From NCBI GenBank assembly GCA_937877675.1, contig CALEIS010000040.1, positions 1 to 20,827 on the forward strand: a stretch of 20,827 nucleotides of DNA, given 5' to 3'. Source of the DNA: an uncultured Clostridia bacterium (GTDB lineage Bacteria; Bacillota; Clostridia; Oscillospirales; Acutalibacteraceae). This document shows positions 1-7,915 of the stretch, one piece after another. The stretch's first letter is position 1. Every line of letters begins with the position of its first letter. The notes below the pieces were generated by a model. That model ran no database searches, was not told where the DNA came from, and was given only the letters and a program-made list of their open reading frames with translations. The position numbers and the translations under genes were made by a program.

Positions 1-578
1 TCGGTGGCCGTCGTGCAAAACTTGCTCCACTCGTATATCAGTCACGTGACTGGAATCACGGTGTATTCGTAGGTTCAATCATGGCTTCTGAAACAACAGC
101 AGCTGCAGCAGGTGCAGTAGGTGTTGTTCGTCGTGACCCAATGGCTATGCTTCCATTCTGCGGTTACAACATGGGTGACTACTGGCAGCACTGGATTAAC
201 ATTGGTAAGACTCTTGATGCTGATAAGGCTCCAAAAATCTTCAATGTTAACTGGTTCAGAAAAGACGACGAAGGCAACTTCATGTGGCCAGGTTTCGGTG
301 ATAACCTTCGTGTTCTTGAATGGATTATCAAGCGTTGCGAAAACGAAGTAGATGCTAAAGCTACAGCAATCGGTTACCTTCCATATGCTAAGGACATCAA
401 CATTGAAGGTCTTGAAGGTGAAGTTTCACTTGAATCACTTGAAAGCATCCTTGACGTTGATAAGGCTCTCTGGGCTGCTGAAGCAGACGGTATCGGCGAG
501 TTCTATGCTAAGTTCGGCGATAAGCTTCCTGAAACACTTAAGGAAGAACTTGAAACACTCAAGGCTAACCTTAAATAA
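1..578 (+). CDS. pckG: Phosphoenolpyruvate carboxykinase (GTP), C-terminal part
   Basis: This is the 3' end of a gene that begins before the window; the reading frame is open from base 3 to the TAA at 576-578, giving about 191 residues of a family usually near 600. GTP-type PEP carboxykinase interconverts oxaloacetate plus GTP with PEP, GDP and CO2 in the cytoplasm. The visible part starts with a GGRR segment followed by WNHGVFVGS and MASETTAAAAG, which match the conserved central-to-C-terminal block of the GTP family. It continues with FNVNWFRKDDEGNFMWPGFG and DNLRVLEW, the conserved nucleotide-side region. The P-loop-like kinase motifs lie upstream and cannot be checked. An internal ATG at 81 is not the start, because conserved family sequence precedes it. 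A strong terminator follows directly. Family assignment is secure; metabolic direction (anaplerotic or gluconeogenic) is not visible. Confidence 0.96.
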   Translation, partial: GGRRAKLAPLVYQSRDWNHGVFVGSIMASETTAAAAGAVGVVRRDPMAMLPFCGYNMGDYWQHWINIGKTLDADKAPKIFNVNWFRKDDEGNFMWPGFGDNLRVLEWIIKRCENEVDAKATAIGYLPYAKDINIEGLEGEVSLESLESILDVDKALWAAEADGIGEFYAKFGDKLPETLKEELETLKANLK

Positions 579-594
579 TCGTAATAACAAATAT

Positions 595-627
595 AAAGGC
601 GAAGTTGGTTTCAACTTCGCCTTTTTT
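595..627 (+). terminator. Intrinsic terminator after pckG
   Basis: A perfect 13-bp stem (595-607 with 612-624) closes a 4-nt GTTT loop and runs into a T-rich tract. It lies 17 nt after the pckG stop codon, so it ends that transcript before the phosphoesterase promoter. Confidence 0.93.
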
Positions 628-653
628 GTCAATAAAGTGAGGACTCTTTGACC

Positions 654-682
654 TTGAATTTCTGAGGAAATAATTGTATAAT
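654..682 (+). promoter_or_regulatory. Sigma-A-type promoter for the phosphoesterase gene
   Basis: A -35 box TTGAAT (654-659) and a perfect -10 box TATAAT (677-682) are separated by 17 nt. The ATG at 705 is 23 nt downstream of the -10 box, leaving a very short leader that contains the GAGGTG Shine-Dalgarno site (692-697). Confidence 0.75.
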
Positions 683-704
683 AGCTTCTATGAGGTGATA
701 TACT

Positions 705-1844
705 ATGAAACTTAAATTTAATAATGGTAAATTTCGTATAATGCAGATTGCCGATGTTCAGGATACACAGAATACTTCCGATGATACGGTTCGTTTTATC
801 CGTGAGGCATTGAAAATGGCAAAGCCTGACCTTGTAGTTTTTACAGGTGACCAAATTAAGGGTTACGGATTTTATTTAATGGGCGGCGATAATAAAAAGA
901 AGGTTACAGAATGTATAAATAAATTCCTTACACCGCTTGATGAAACTGGAATTCCATTTACATTTGTATTTGGTAATCACGATGACCAGGCATTTTCAAT
1001 TTCAAAGAAAGAACAGTTTGAGATTTATAAAACCCACGAAAATTGCGTGGCATATAATGCTGATGATGAAATTGATGGTTATTGCAACCATAATCTTGAA
1101 ATCAAGGGTGAGGATGGCAAAACAAAACTCAATGTTTATCTTATAGATAGCCTTACAGCAACTCTTGACGGTACTTGCGACCATGTTCATGAAAATCAGC
1201 TTGAGTGGTATAAGAATACAAGGGATAAACTCAAAGAAGAAAATGGTGACTATGTGCCATCCATTGTTTTTCAACATATTCCTGTTGAAGAAATTTACGA
1301 ATTGCTTATAGAAGTGCCACAGGGTACACCAAACAGTGCAAGAGGATTCCGTCAGTGGGAAGGCAAGTTCTTTTCAGTTAATCCTGAAAGAGTTAAGGTT
1401 GATGAGCGTACATTCATCGGTGAAACTCCAAGCGTACCAAACGAAAATGGTGGACAGTTTGAGGCGATGAATGAAAAAGGTGACGTAATGGCTATGTTCT
1501 TCGGCCATGACCATAATAACTCTTTTGTTGGTGAATACAAAGGAATGAAAATGGGATACACTCAGGGTTGTGGATTTAATGTTTATGGCCCAGGCAGAAA
1601 AAGGGGAGTCAGAATCTTTGATTTCCAAGAATCAAACCCTGTTGAATTTGAAACCACAACATTGACCGTTGAAGACCTTGAAGATTTCAAAATTACAAAG
1701 AAACTCAAACACGGATTTTATACTTATGCCCCAACAAGTGTTGATGCAGTAAAGCTTATTGCTAAAAAATATGTTTTACCAGTAGTAGGTGCAGTTGCAG
1801 CGACCATGACAGTTGGGTCACTATTAAAAAAGAAAAGCAAATAA
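705..1844 (+). CDS. Calcineurin-like metallophosphoesterase with C-terminal membrane anchor
   Basis: A 379-residue protein with the metallophosphatase motif series: DxQ (D17, Q19), GDQ (G48-Q50), GNHD (G90-D93), a lone metal-ligand His (H191) and GHDH (G267-H270). Family knowledge: two-metal phosphoester hydrolases of this fold act on nucleotides, phospholipid headgroups, proteins or sugar phosphates; the substrate here is unknown. Gln replaces the usual His of the first DxH motif. There is no N-terminal signal peptide, but the last ~30 residues form a hydrophobic stretch (about 353-373, YVLPVVGAVAATMTVGSLL) followed by KKKSK, which suggests a tail-anchored protein with the catalytic domain in the cytoplasm. 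The start is set by GAGGTG 7 nt before ATG. It has its own promoter and terminator, so it is probably monocistronic. Confidence 0.88.
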   Translation: MKLKFNNGKFRIMQIADVQDTQNTSDDTVRFIREALKMAKPDLVVFTGDQIKGYGFYLMGGDNKKKVTECINKFLTPLDETGIPFTFVFGNHDDQAFSISKKEQFEIYKTHENCVAYNADDEIDGYCNHNLEIKGEDGKTKLNVYLIDSLTATLDGTCDHVHENQLEWYKNTRDKLKEENGDYVPSIVFQHIPVEEIYELLIEVPQGTPNSARGFRQWEGKFFSVNPERVKVDERTFIGETPSVPNENGGQFEAMNEKGDVMAMFFGHDHNNSFVGEYKGMKMGYTQGCGFNVYGPGRKRGVRIFDFQESNPVEFETTTLTVEDLEDFKITKKLKHGFYTYAPTSVDAVKLIAKKYVLPVVGAVAATMTVGSLLKKKSK

Positions 1845-1848
1845 AAAT

Positions 1849-1882
1849 AAGCCTTACCGAAATCGGTAAGGCTTTAATTTTT
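1849..1882. terminator. Bidirectional terminator between convergent genes
   Basis: A 12-bp stem (1849-1860 with 1863-1874; in practice 11 bp around an AAAT loop) is flanked by a T-run on the plus side and an A-run on the other, so it can end transcription both of the phosphoesterase and of the convergent foldase gene. Confidence 0.9.
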
Positions 1883-1887
1883 TTCAA

Positions 1888-3666
1888 TTATCGTTTGTTA
1901 GCAACAAGACGATTGTTGATTGATTTGTTTGCATTCTTTTCCATCCAGTTGATAAGACCAGAGTTGTACTTGATTGCTGATGTCTGATTCTTAATGATTT
2001 CTTCGCCAAGAGCAGTATATCTGTCATTAATAATCTTTGTTTTAATGTCTGATTCCCACTTTGTTGTTGTATCATTTGCTTCTACGAAGTACATGATGTG
2101 GTAACCATAATCAGTTTCAACGATATCAGTATCACCAGGTTTACGTTCACCGTTTACACTCCATAATGCGAATGATTCAACATACTGGCCATCATTTGCA
2201 ACATTTTCATAAAGACCATCGTTATTTGGTTTGCCTAATGAGTCAACGTCGCCTGTGTGTTTCTTTGTAAGTTCGATGAAGTTTTCTACTGTTGGGTTTG
2301 CTTTATATTCGTCAAGAACTTTCTGTGCAGTTTTCTTTGTTTCAGCTTTCTGTTCATCAGTAATTGGAAGAGCTTGACCTTTGTCATCTTTCTCTGCTTC
2401 AGGGAACTTGATAAGGATATGTCTTACATCAACTGATGCAAAGTCGATATCTTTATAAGGAAGAGCTTTAATCATAACAACGAAGTATGTGCCTGAACCA
2501 TTATCGATAACAGTTTTGTCACCTACCTGACGAGCTTCGTCATAAACCCATTTTGCGAGTTCTTCTGTGTTAGAAGAAAGGTTAGCATATGTCTTTCTTT
2601 CAGATAATGTATCTTTATCTACATCTTCAAGAGTTTTCTCGGATTTTTCATCCTGTTCTCTTATATCTGCAAAAACAGCATTAATGAAAGATTTTTCGTC
2701 AGTAATTTTTTCAAAGATTTTGTCAGCACGTGCTTTTGTTGCTGCAAACAATTCTTCGTGCTTCTTGTCGTGTTCTTCTTCACTTAAATCAGCATGTTCG
2801 CCTTCATCCATAGATGTTGTAAGCTTGTAAAGTCTAAGGTCAACAATGTTGTAATTATTCTTGTTAGCGTCGTATTCTGCTGCAATGTCATCTGCAGTCA
2901 CCTTTGAAGTAATATCAGCTTCAAGTGACTCGTAATATGCAGCTGAAAGAACTTCGTCCTCTAATGCTGTACGAACAATCTTTTCTGTTACACCCTTGCC
3001 ATACTGAGTACGGAGGAATCTGTTGACACTGAAATCCTGCTGAGCAGCAGTTGTCTTGAGTTCGTGAATAGTACCGTCAATGTAAGTCTGCTTTTCTTCA
3101 GAAATAGTAATGTTGTTCTTCTTCGCCATTTCTGAACCGTACTTTACAGAAACATAAGTATTAATTGCTGAATAAGTAAGTGCATCTGCCCATGTTGGGT
3201 TTTCAGTATTACCGATTTCTTCAAGAGTTACGCCAACTCTAGCAGCAATTTCTGCAGTAAGTGGCTGTTCGGAAGGAGACTTTGTATAGTCATAACCTGT
3301 GTATGCCAAACCTGCACCTTGTCCCATATACTGTTCATACTGTATTGCCTGCTGATAGAAATTCATCCATGTTGTGAAATAGTAATAGTTGAATTCACCA
3401 GCGCTCATTTTGTAAGTCATTTCTCCGTCAGCTGATTTGAAAGAAACTTTAATTACCTTTTCAGGAACATCAAAGAAGCTGAGTACTCCATAAACAGCAC
3501 CTAATCCAATTACAACAGCAAGGACAACAGCAATAACTTTCTTAATGAGTTGCTTTGTTTTTACTTTTTTAGGATTTGATTTAGCCTTTTTTGCGGCTTC
3601 TTTTGCAAGACGTGCTTTTCTCTCTTCACGATAAAGCTCGGCTTGTGATTTTTTGTTGTTTTCCAC
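1888..3666 (-). CDS. Membrane-anchored parvulin-type peptidyl-prolyl isomerase (PrsA/SurA-like foldase)
   Basis: A 592-residue protein with a Lys/Arg-rich N-terminal tail (1-43), one membrane segment (about 44-64) and a large extracytoplasmic part with a SurA-N-like helical region and a parvulin domain at roughly 411-529. The parvulin domain shows VDVRHILIKF at its start and DYGYHIMYFVE at its end. Known role of the family: catalysing proline isomerisation and assisting folding of exported proteins on the outer face of the membrane. It is about twice the length of PrsA and has no lipobox cysteine; an uncleaved signal-anchor replaces the lipid anchor. I chose GTG at 3666 because AAAGGTGG (3675-3682) lies 8 nt upstream. 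The alternative ATG at 3690 has no Shine-Dalgarno site and would add eight residues. An acidic/lysine-rich insert at about 285-360 separates the two domains. It is transcribed alone. Confidence 0.87.
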   Translation of the reverse strand: MENNKKSQAELYREERKARLAKEAAKKAKSNPKKVKTKQLIKKVIAVVLAVVIGLGAVYGVLSFFDVPEKVIKVSFKSADGEMTYKMSAGEFNYYYFTTWMNFYQQAIQYEQYMGQGAGLAYTGYDYTKSPSEQPLTAEIAARVGVTLEEIGNTENPTWADALTYSAINTYVSVKYGSEMAKKNNITISEEKQTYIDGTIHELKTTAAQQDFSVNRFLRTQYGKGVTEKIVRTALEDEVLSAAYYESLEADITSKVTADDIAAEYDANKNNYNIVDLRLYKLTTSMDEGEHADLSEEEHDKKHEELFAATKARADKIFEKITDEKSFINAVFADIREQDEKSEKTLEDVDKDTLSERKTYANLSSNTEELAKWVYDEARQVGDKTVIDNGSGTYFVVMIKALPYKDIDFASVDVRHILIKFPEAEKDDKGQALPITDEQKAETKKTAQKVLDEYKANPTVENFIELTKKHTGDVDSLGKPNNDGLYENVANDGQYVESFALWSVNGERKPGDTDIVETDYGYHIMYFVEANDTTTKWESDIKTKIINDRYTALGEEIIKNQTSAIKYNSGLINWMEKNANKSINNRLVANKR

Positions 3667-3698
3667 GGGAAAAACCACCTTTTTAAACATTTTTACAT

Positions 3699-3742
3699 TG
3701 TAGAATAAAAAAGTATGTTTCTTAGAAGCATACTTTTCTACA
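3699..3742 (-). promoter_or_regulatory. Hairpin in the leader of the foldase gene
   Basis: Inside the predicted 5' leader, AAAAGTATG (3709-3717, plus strand) pairs with CATACTTTT (3729-3737), and the outer TGTAG/CTACA arms (3699-3703, 3738-3742) pair around a small bulge. On the minus-strand RNA the 3' arm runs into a U-tract, so it resembles a weak attenuator. It ends 17 nt before the Shine-Dalgarno site. It could equally be a DNA operator or an mRNA-stabilising element. Confidence 0.5.
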
Positions 3743-3753
3743 TTAACGAGTAT

Positions 3754-3782
3754 ATTCTATACCATTTTAAGAAAATATACAA
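3754..3782 (-). promoter_or_regulatory. Probable sigma-A promoter for the foldase gene
   Basis: On the minus strand, TTGTAT (3777-3782) and TAGAAT (3754-3759) are separated by 17 nt. Transcription would start near 3747, giving a leader of about 80 nt that contains the hairpin at 3699-3742. Confidence 0.55.
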
Positions 3783-3880
3783 GAGTAAATTTGAAATTTA
3801 ACAATTTATACAAAAAAACATTTTGATTTTTGTTAAGGTGCTTTATTAAACACTTTTCATTAACTTTTTTTGAATTGTTA

Positions 3881-3909
3881 TTGTAAAAATAGAAAAAATA
3901 CTATATAAT
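3881..3909 (+). promoter_or_regulatory. Sigma-A promoter for the ROK kinase-sialidase-like operon
   Basis: TTGTAA (3881-3886) and a perfect TATAAT (3904-3909) with a 17-nt spacer. The leader is about 48 nt and ends in AAGGAG (3951-3956), 8 nt before the start codon. No catabolite-response (cre) site was recognised around it. Confidence 0.75.
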
Positions 3910-3964
3910 TAACACGATTATATTTCGTATGTATAAATATATTAATTAACAAGGAGAAACAAAA

Positions 3965-4870
3965 ATGAAAATTATGGTATTTGATGTTGGCGGTACTGCC
4001 ATCAAATTTGGTCTTGTTGATGAGAATTTTAATGTCCTTTTCTCAGAAGAATTCCCAACAAACACATACAAGGATACTGACAATATGGTGCTTAGAGCGA
4101 TGGAAGCAAAACTCAGGGAATACGAAGGTCAGTATGATGCTATCGGTATTTCAACTGCTGGTCAGATAAATTTCGAAACAAGTGAAATCAATGACGGTGT
4201 TGGTAATATTCCTAACTATAACCATACAAATCTTCGTAATGAGCTTGAACCACAGTTCAATGTTCCAGTTGCAGTTGATAATGATGTTAACTGTGCAGCT
4301 ATCGGTGAGGCACATTTTGGTGCAGCAAAAGGAGAAAAAGATTTCCTTTGTCTTACTTATGGCACAGGTGTAGGTGGTTGCATTTACATCAATGGTGATG
4401 TTTATCGTGGTTCAAAATATGCAGGTGGTGAGTTTGGTCATATGGCAACTCACAAGGATGGCAGACCTTGTACTTGTGGCAGAATAGGTTGTTATGAAGC
4501 ATATTCTGCTTGTCGTGTGTTCACAGCATCTGTTTCAGAGCGTATGGGCAGACCAATGAATGGTAGAGAGATTTTTGAACCTGAAAACCTCAAAAACCCA
4601 ATTATTATGGAAGAAATTGATAATTGGGAAAACGAAATTGCATTGGGACTTCGCAACCTTTGTTATATCTTCAACCCAAGCCTTATTGTTCTTGGTGGTG
4701 GCATTATGTCAGAGGATATGCTTATCCGTGACATTCGCAAAAAAGTTGACGAACAACTTGAAGATAATTATAAGCATGTAAGAATTGAAAAAGCACAGCT
4801 TCGCAATAAAGCAGGTATGCTTGGTGCAGCGTGGCTTGCAGCAGAAAGACTTAAAAATTGGAGTAAATAA
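3965..4870 (+). CDS. ROK family sugar kinase
   Basis: A 301-residue cytoplasmic kinase of the ROK family, whose members phosphorylate glucose, fructose, mannose, N-acetylmannosamine, N-acetylglucosamine or allose with ATP. Visible motifs are the phosphate loop DVGGT (D7-T11), the catalytic-base region VDNDVN (104-109, D107), the GGEFGHM segment (154-160, E156 and H159) and the zinc-binding CTCGRIGC (C169, C171, C176, with H159). The adenosine-side glycine motif VLGGGIM is also present. Length is normal for the family. It is followed after 2 nt by a sialidase-like gene, and that pairing would fit an N-acetylmannosamine kinase; however, no sialate lyase or epimerase is present, so substrate is unassigned. 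The start is supported by AAGGAG and a near-ideal promoter. Confidence 0.93.
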   Translation: MKIMVFDVGGTAIKFGLVDENFNVLFSEEFPTNTYKDTDNMVLRAMEAKLREYEGQYDAIGISTAGQINFETSEINDGVGNIPNYNHTNLRNELEPQFNVPVAVDNDVNCAAIGEAHFGAAKGEKDFLCLTYGTGVGGCIYINGDVYRGSKYAGGEFGHMATHKDGRPCTCGRIGCYEAYSACRVFTASVSERMGRPMNGREIFEPENLKNPIIMEEIDNWENEIALGLRNLCYIFNPSLIVLGGGIMSEDMLIRDIRKKVDEQLEDNYKHVRIEKAQLRNKAGMLGAAWLAAERLKNWSK

Positions 4871-4872
4871 TT

Positions 4873-6159
4873 ATGCTTTTTAGGAAAAAGCCTTTTCCCA
4901 CTAAAGTTGATTATTATAAAATACCACTTGTAGATTTAAGCGTTAAACCTGAAAGTACCCCAGATAGTCTGGGGTATTTGTTTGAATATTCCATTATTGA
5001 TGATAGTGCTGCATATCTCGGTCATCCCGATTCTGTGCTTTTGAAGAATGGTGATATTCTTACTTTATATCCAAAGGGACACGGTAAAGGTGCTATTTTA
5101 TCAAAAATCAGTGATGATGGTGGAGTAACATACAATAAAACCATTGAAAATCAACCTGTTTCATGGGAAGATTCTCTGGAAACACCAACGATTTATCGTT
5201 TGCAATTCAAAAATGGTGATGAGAAGCTTATTCTTGTTTCTGCTAATTCAAAATGGCCTGGAATGTCAACACTCGGTGGTTTTAATAGTTCAATTTCTAC
5301 CGACGAGGGGAAAACATGGACGGAATTTAAACGATTTTGGGATAACGATAGCGAAATGCCACTTATTCCTATTGTTGCTATGGCTTCTCTTACACGACTT
5401 AAAGAGAATGGTGAGTTCGTTGATAAATGGATGGGTATTTTCCACGATAGTGGTTTTGTGAATTACAAGACAATTCTCACATTCCAAGAAAATGGTGAAT
5501 ATAACTGGTCAAAACCCGAACCATATCTTTCACAGTATCGTGACATTGAAACTTATGCAGGTATTTGCGAGGTTGAATGTGTCCGTTCGGATAGGGGAAT
5601 GGGTGACGAACTCTGTCTTATTGCTCGTTGCAACAAAAAGAAAAACACAAGTCTTTTGATTTTTTCAAATGATGAGGGTAAAACTTGGTCAAAACCAGTT
5701 GAAGCACCTGTAACTCTTAATGGTGAACGTCATAAAGCAGAATGGATGCCTGATGGCAGACTTTTCATTACTTTTCGTTCCATTGAGAGAAACAAGAAAA
5801 TGGTTAAGAAAATGAGAAAAGATGGTGGCAAGAAAACTTGGTATTCTGAAGGTTGGATTGCTTGGGTTGGAACTTATGATGACCTTAAAAATGGAAACGA
5901 AGGTCAGTACAGAATTAAAATTGCCCATACATATATTGAACATCAGAACGAGCCATCACTCAGTGCTAATGCCGATACGGGTTATTGTGGAAATGTTGTC
6001 CTTCATGACGGTACAGTGGTCACATCATCTTATGGTGTTTTCTCTCCTGAAGAAAAGGAAGAGGGAAAATATAAAACAGACAAAGGAAGACAAAAACGCA
6101 AAACATTTATTGTGTCAAAACGTATTAAACTCAGTGATGTCGAAAAGTTAATAAAATAA
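4873..6159 (+). CDS. Cytoplasmic sialidase-like (Asp-box beta-propeller) protein, putative glycoside hydrolase
   Basis: A 428-residue protein with at least three Asp-box (BNR) motifs: SDDGGVTY (80-87), STDEGKTW (142-149) and SNDEGKTW (265-272), the turn signature of the six-bladed sialidase-type propeller. No signal peptide or membrane segment is present, so it should act inside the cell. The classic FRIP arginine motif of GH33 sialidases is not visible, so true sialidase activity is unproven; other sialidase-fold glycosidases are possible. It starts 2 nt after the ROK kinase stop, with its GGAG site (4860-4863) inside the kinase's last codons, which indicates translational coupling and shared function. 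A strong hairpin lies within its first 110 nt, and a terminator follows the stop. Confidence is high for the fold and modest for the activity. Confidence 0.8.
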   Translation: MLFRKKPFPTKVDYYKIPLVDLSVKPESTPDSLGYLFEYSIIDDSAAYLGHPDSVLLKNGDILTLYPKGHGKGAILSKISDDGGVTYNKTIENQPVSWEDSLETPTIYRLQFKNGDEKLILVSANSKWPGMSTLGGFNSSISTDEGKTWTEFKRFWDNDSEMPLIPIVAMASLTRLKENGEFVDKWMGIFHDSGFVNYKTILTFQENGEYNWSKPEPYLSQYRDIETYAGICEVECVRSDRGMGDELCLIARCNKKKNTSLLIFSNDEGKTWSKPVEAPVTLNGERHKAEWMPDGRLFITFRSIERNKKMVKKMRKDGGKKTWYSEGWIAWVGTYDDLKNGNEGQYRIKIAHTYIEHQNEPSLSANADTGYCGNVVLHDGTVVTSSYGVFSPEEKEEGKYKTDKGRQKRKTFIVSKRIKLSDVEKLIK

Positions 6160-6163
6160 AATC

Positions 6164-6199
6164 AACTGTCGGTTATGTAATATAATCGACAGTTTTTTT
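6164..6199 (+). terminator. Terminator after the sialidase-like gene
   Basis: AACTGTCG (6164-6171) pairs with CGACAGTT (6187-6194) around a 15-nt AT-rich loop that can partly extend the stem, followed by a run of T. It begins 4 nt after the stop codon. Confidence 0.82.
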
Positions 6200-6202
6200 G
6201 TG

Positions 6203-6231
6203 TTGTAAATAGGAATATATTGTGATAAAAT
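6203..6231 (+). promoter_or_regulatory. Probable sigma-A promoter for the protein kinase gene
   Basis: TTGTAA (6203-6208) and TAAAAT (6226-6231) are 17 nt apart, with an extended -10 TGA (6223-6225). It lies immediately after the upstream terminator, about 50 nt before the start codon. Confidence 0.6.
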
Positions 6232-6281
6232 AAGTTTTATAGTAATAAGTTGTTAAGTAACTATTAGTGGGGAATGATAAT

Positions 6282-7886
6282 ATGAGATATTGTCCTTTTT
6301 GTATGAATGTCATAGGAACAGGTGATGTTATTTGTGGTGCTTGTGGAAAATTTGTAAACGAAGAAGTGCCAACACATCACTTAAAACCTGGAACAATTCT
6401 TTATAATAAAATTTATATTGGAGCATCTCTTGGTGAAGGTGGCTTTGGAATTACCTATATAGGCAGAGATTTAAACCTTGATATAAAAGTTGCTGTTAAA
6501 GAATTTTACCCAAATGGTTATGTAAACAGGGCTAATACTATCTCACCAAATTTGTCCTGTGGTGGAGCAATAGATAAACTAGATTTCTTCGAAAAAGGCA
6601 AAGAAAGATTCTTACAAGAAGCTCGTGTTCTTGCAAAATTTTCTAAGGACCCTGGTGTAGTTGAAGTTAGAGACTTCTTTGAGGAAAATAATACTGCATA
6701 TATAGTTATGGAATTTCTTGAGGGTATAGACCTTAAAGAATTCTTAAAAAGAAATGGAAGACTTACACCAAATCAAACACTTAATTTGTTGATGCCAGTA
6801 ATGGACGCTTTGAGAAAAATTCACGCTCAAGGACTTATACATAGAGATATTAGTCCTGATAATATTCGACTTGTTGATGGTGGAGTAAGACTTCTTGACT
6901 TTGGTGCCGCAAGGGATATGTCGGCAGTTGCAAACAGAAGCCTGTCTATTATGCTTAAACCTGGTTATGCACCTGAGGAGCAATATCGTAGTCGAGGAAA
7001 TCAAGGCCCTTGGACAGATGTTTATGCTCTTTGTGCGACTATGTATAAATGCATTACGGGTGTAACGCCTGATGACTCTACACAACGTTTATTTAATGAT
7101 GAATTAAAAACTCCAACAGAATTGGGTATTACAATTGACCCTACATTTGAATATGCCTTAATGAAAGGTCTTGCAGTAGTACAAAATAACAGATGTCAGT
7201 CAATTGACGAATTACTTGCACTGTTTCAAGGAAAAGGAGTAGAAATTGTTGAGGATGAAGATAAGACGGTTGCTGTAAACAGTGATGACAAAACAATAGA
7301 TTCTAATAATGTTGTAAACTATAATTCTGCTTCTGCTAATCCTAATATGGCATACGCAGATAATTCTTATGATATACCGACAGTTGCACAGACTAACTTT
7401 AATGTTGTTAAGGATGAACCAGTTGTTGTAGAACAGGTTAATAAGCCTAAAGCAAAAAAAGAGGCTCGCTTAGCCAAAAAGTTTAACTCTCTAACTCCTG
7501 AGCAAAAAGAAAGCATACGACCTATATATAGAAAGTATATGGCTTTACTTATTTCTGTGATTTTAGTATTTCTTATTGCAGTGACTGCTTCCATTATAAT
7601 ATCCTCATATATGGCACAGGATGCTAAAGCGACCTATGATACGCTTGTTGAACTAACAGAAAACAGTTATTCTTACGACGCATCCTTGTGGGCAGAAAGA
7701 AGTGAAGCATTTGATGAATACTTCAGAATAAAATCTTTAGGAAATACCGTTTGTTTAGTTATTGAGACACTTACTTTAGTTTGTATAATAATTTTACGTA
7801 TTATATTTAAGAAAAAATACCCATATTTCACTGAAAACTTGTTTTATTATATGAAAAAGCAAGAAAAGCTTCTTTTAAAGAAATAA
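6282..7886 (+). CDS. Zinc-ribbon Ser/Thr protein kinase with two membrane segments
   Basis: A 534-residue protein. Residues 1-25 form a zinc ribbon (C4, C7, C18, C21). A Hanks-type kinase domain spans about 45-315, with glycine loop GEGGFG (51-56), ATP lysine K73, helix-C glutamate E113, catalytic loop HRDISPDN (187-194), DFG (206-208) and PGYAPEEQY (227-235). A low-complexity linker (about 320-410) leads to membrane segments at about 420-443 and 487-508. These enclose a ~43-residue loop that should face outside, and the C-terminal tail is basic. Family knowledge: such kinases phosphorylate Ser/Thr of target proteins at the membrane. Ser191 replaces the usual HRDxK lysine, as in many bacterial relatives. 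I chose ATG at 6282 because GGGGA (6269-6273) lies 8 nt upstream; a GTG at 6267 is possible. No PP2C phosphatase or obvious substrate gene is adjacent. Confidence 0.92.
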   Translation: MRYCPFCMNVIGTGDVICGACGKFVNEEVPTHHLKPGTILYNKIYIGASLGEGGFGITYIGRDLNLDIKVAVKEFYPNGYVNRANTISPNLSCGGAIDKLDFFEKGKERFLQEARVLAKFSKDPGVVEVRDFFEENNTAYIVMEFLEGIDLKEFLKRNGRLTPNQTLNLLMPVMDALRKIHAQGLIHRDISPDNIRLVDGGVRLLDFGAARDMSAVANRSLSIMLKPGYAPEEQYRSRGNQGPWTDVYALCATMYKCITGVTPDDSTQRLFNDELKTPTELGITIDPTFEYALMKGLAVVQNNRCQSIDELLALFQGKGVEIVEDEDKTVAVNSDDKTIDSNNVVNYNSASANPNMAYADNSYDIPTVAQTNFNVVKDEPVVVEQVNKPKAKKEARLAKKFNSLTPEQKESIRPIYRKYMALLISVILVFLIAVTASIIISSYMAQDAKATYDTLVELTENSYSYDASLWAERSEAFDEYFRIKSLGNTVCLVIETLTLVCIIILRIIFKKKYPYFTENLFYYMKKQEKLLLKK

Positions 7887-7915
7887 TAAAACTAAAAACA
7901 GATGAATATGTTTAT

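Noticed and set aside
81..578. ATG at 81 as the start of a short gene
   Set aside because: The frame is open upstream and the preceding residues match the conserved PEP carboxykinase core, so this is a truncated larger gene.
435..854. Minus-strand open frame of 139 codons across the pckG end and the next promoter
   Set aside because: It runs antisense through a conserved gene, a terminator and a promoter, has no ribosome site and no recognisable protein features.
3832..3864. Imperfect inverted repeat GTTAA...TTAAC followed by a T-run
   Set aside because: The stem is weak and AT-rich and no plus-strand gene ends there; operator function is possible but unsupported.
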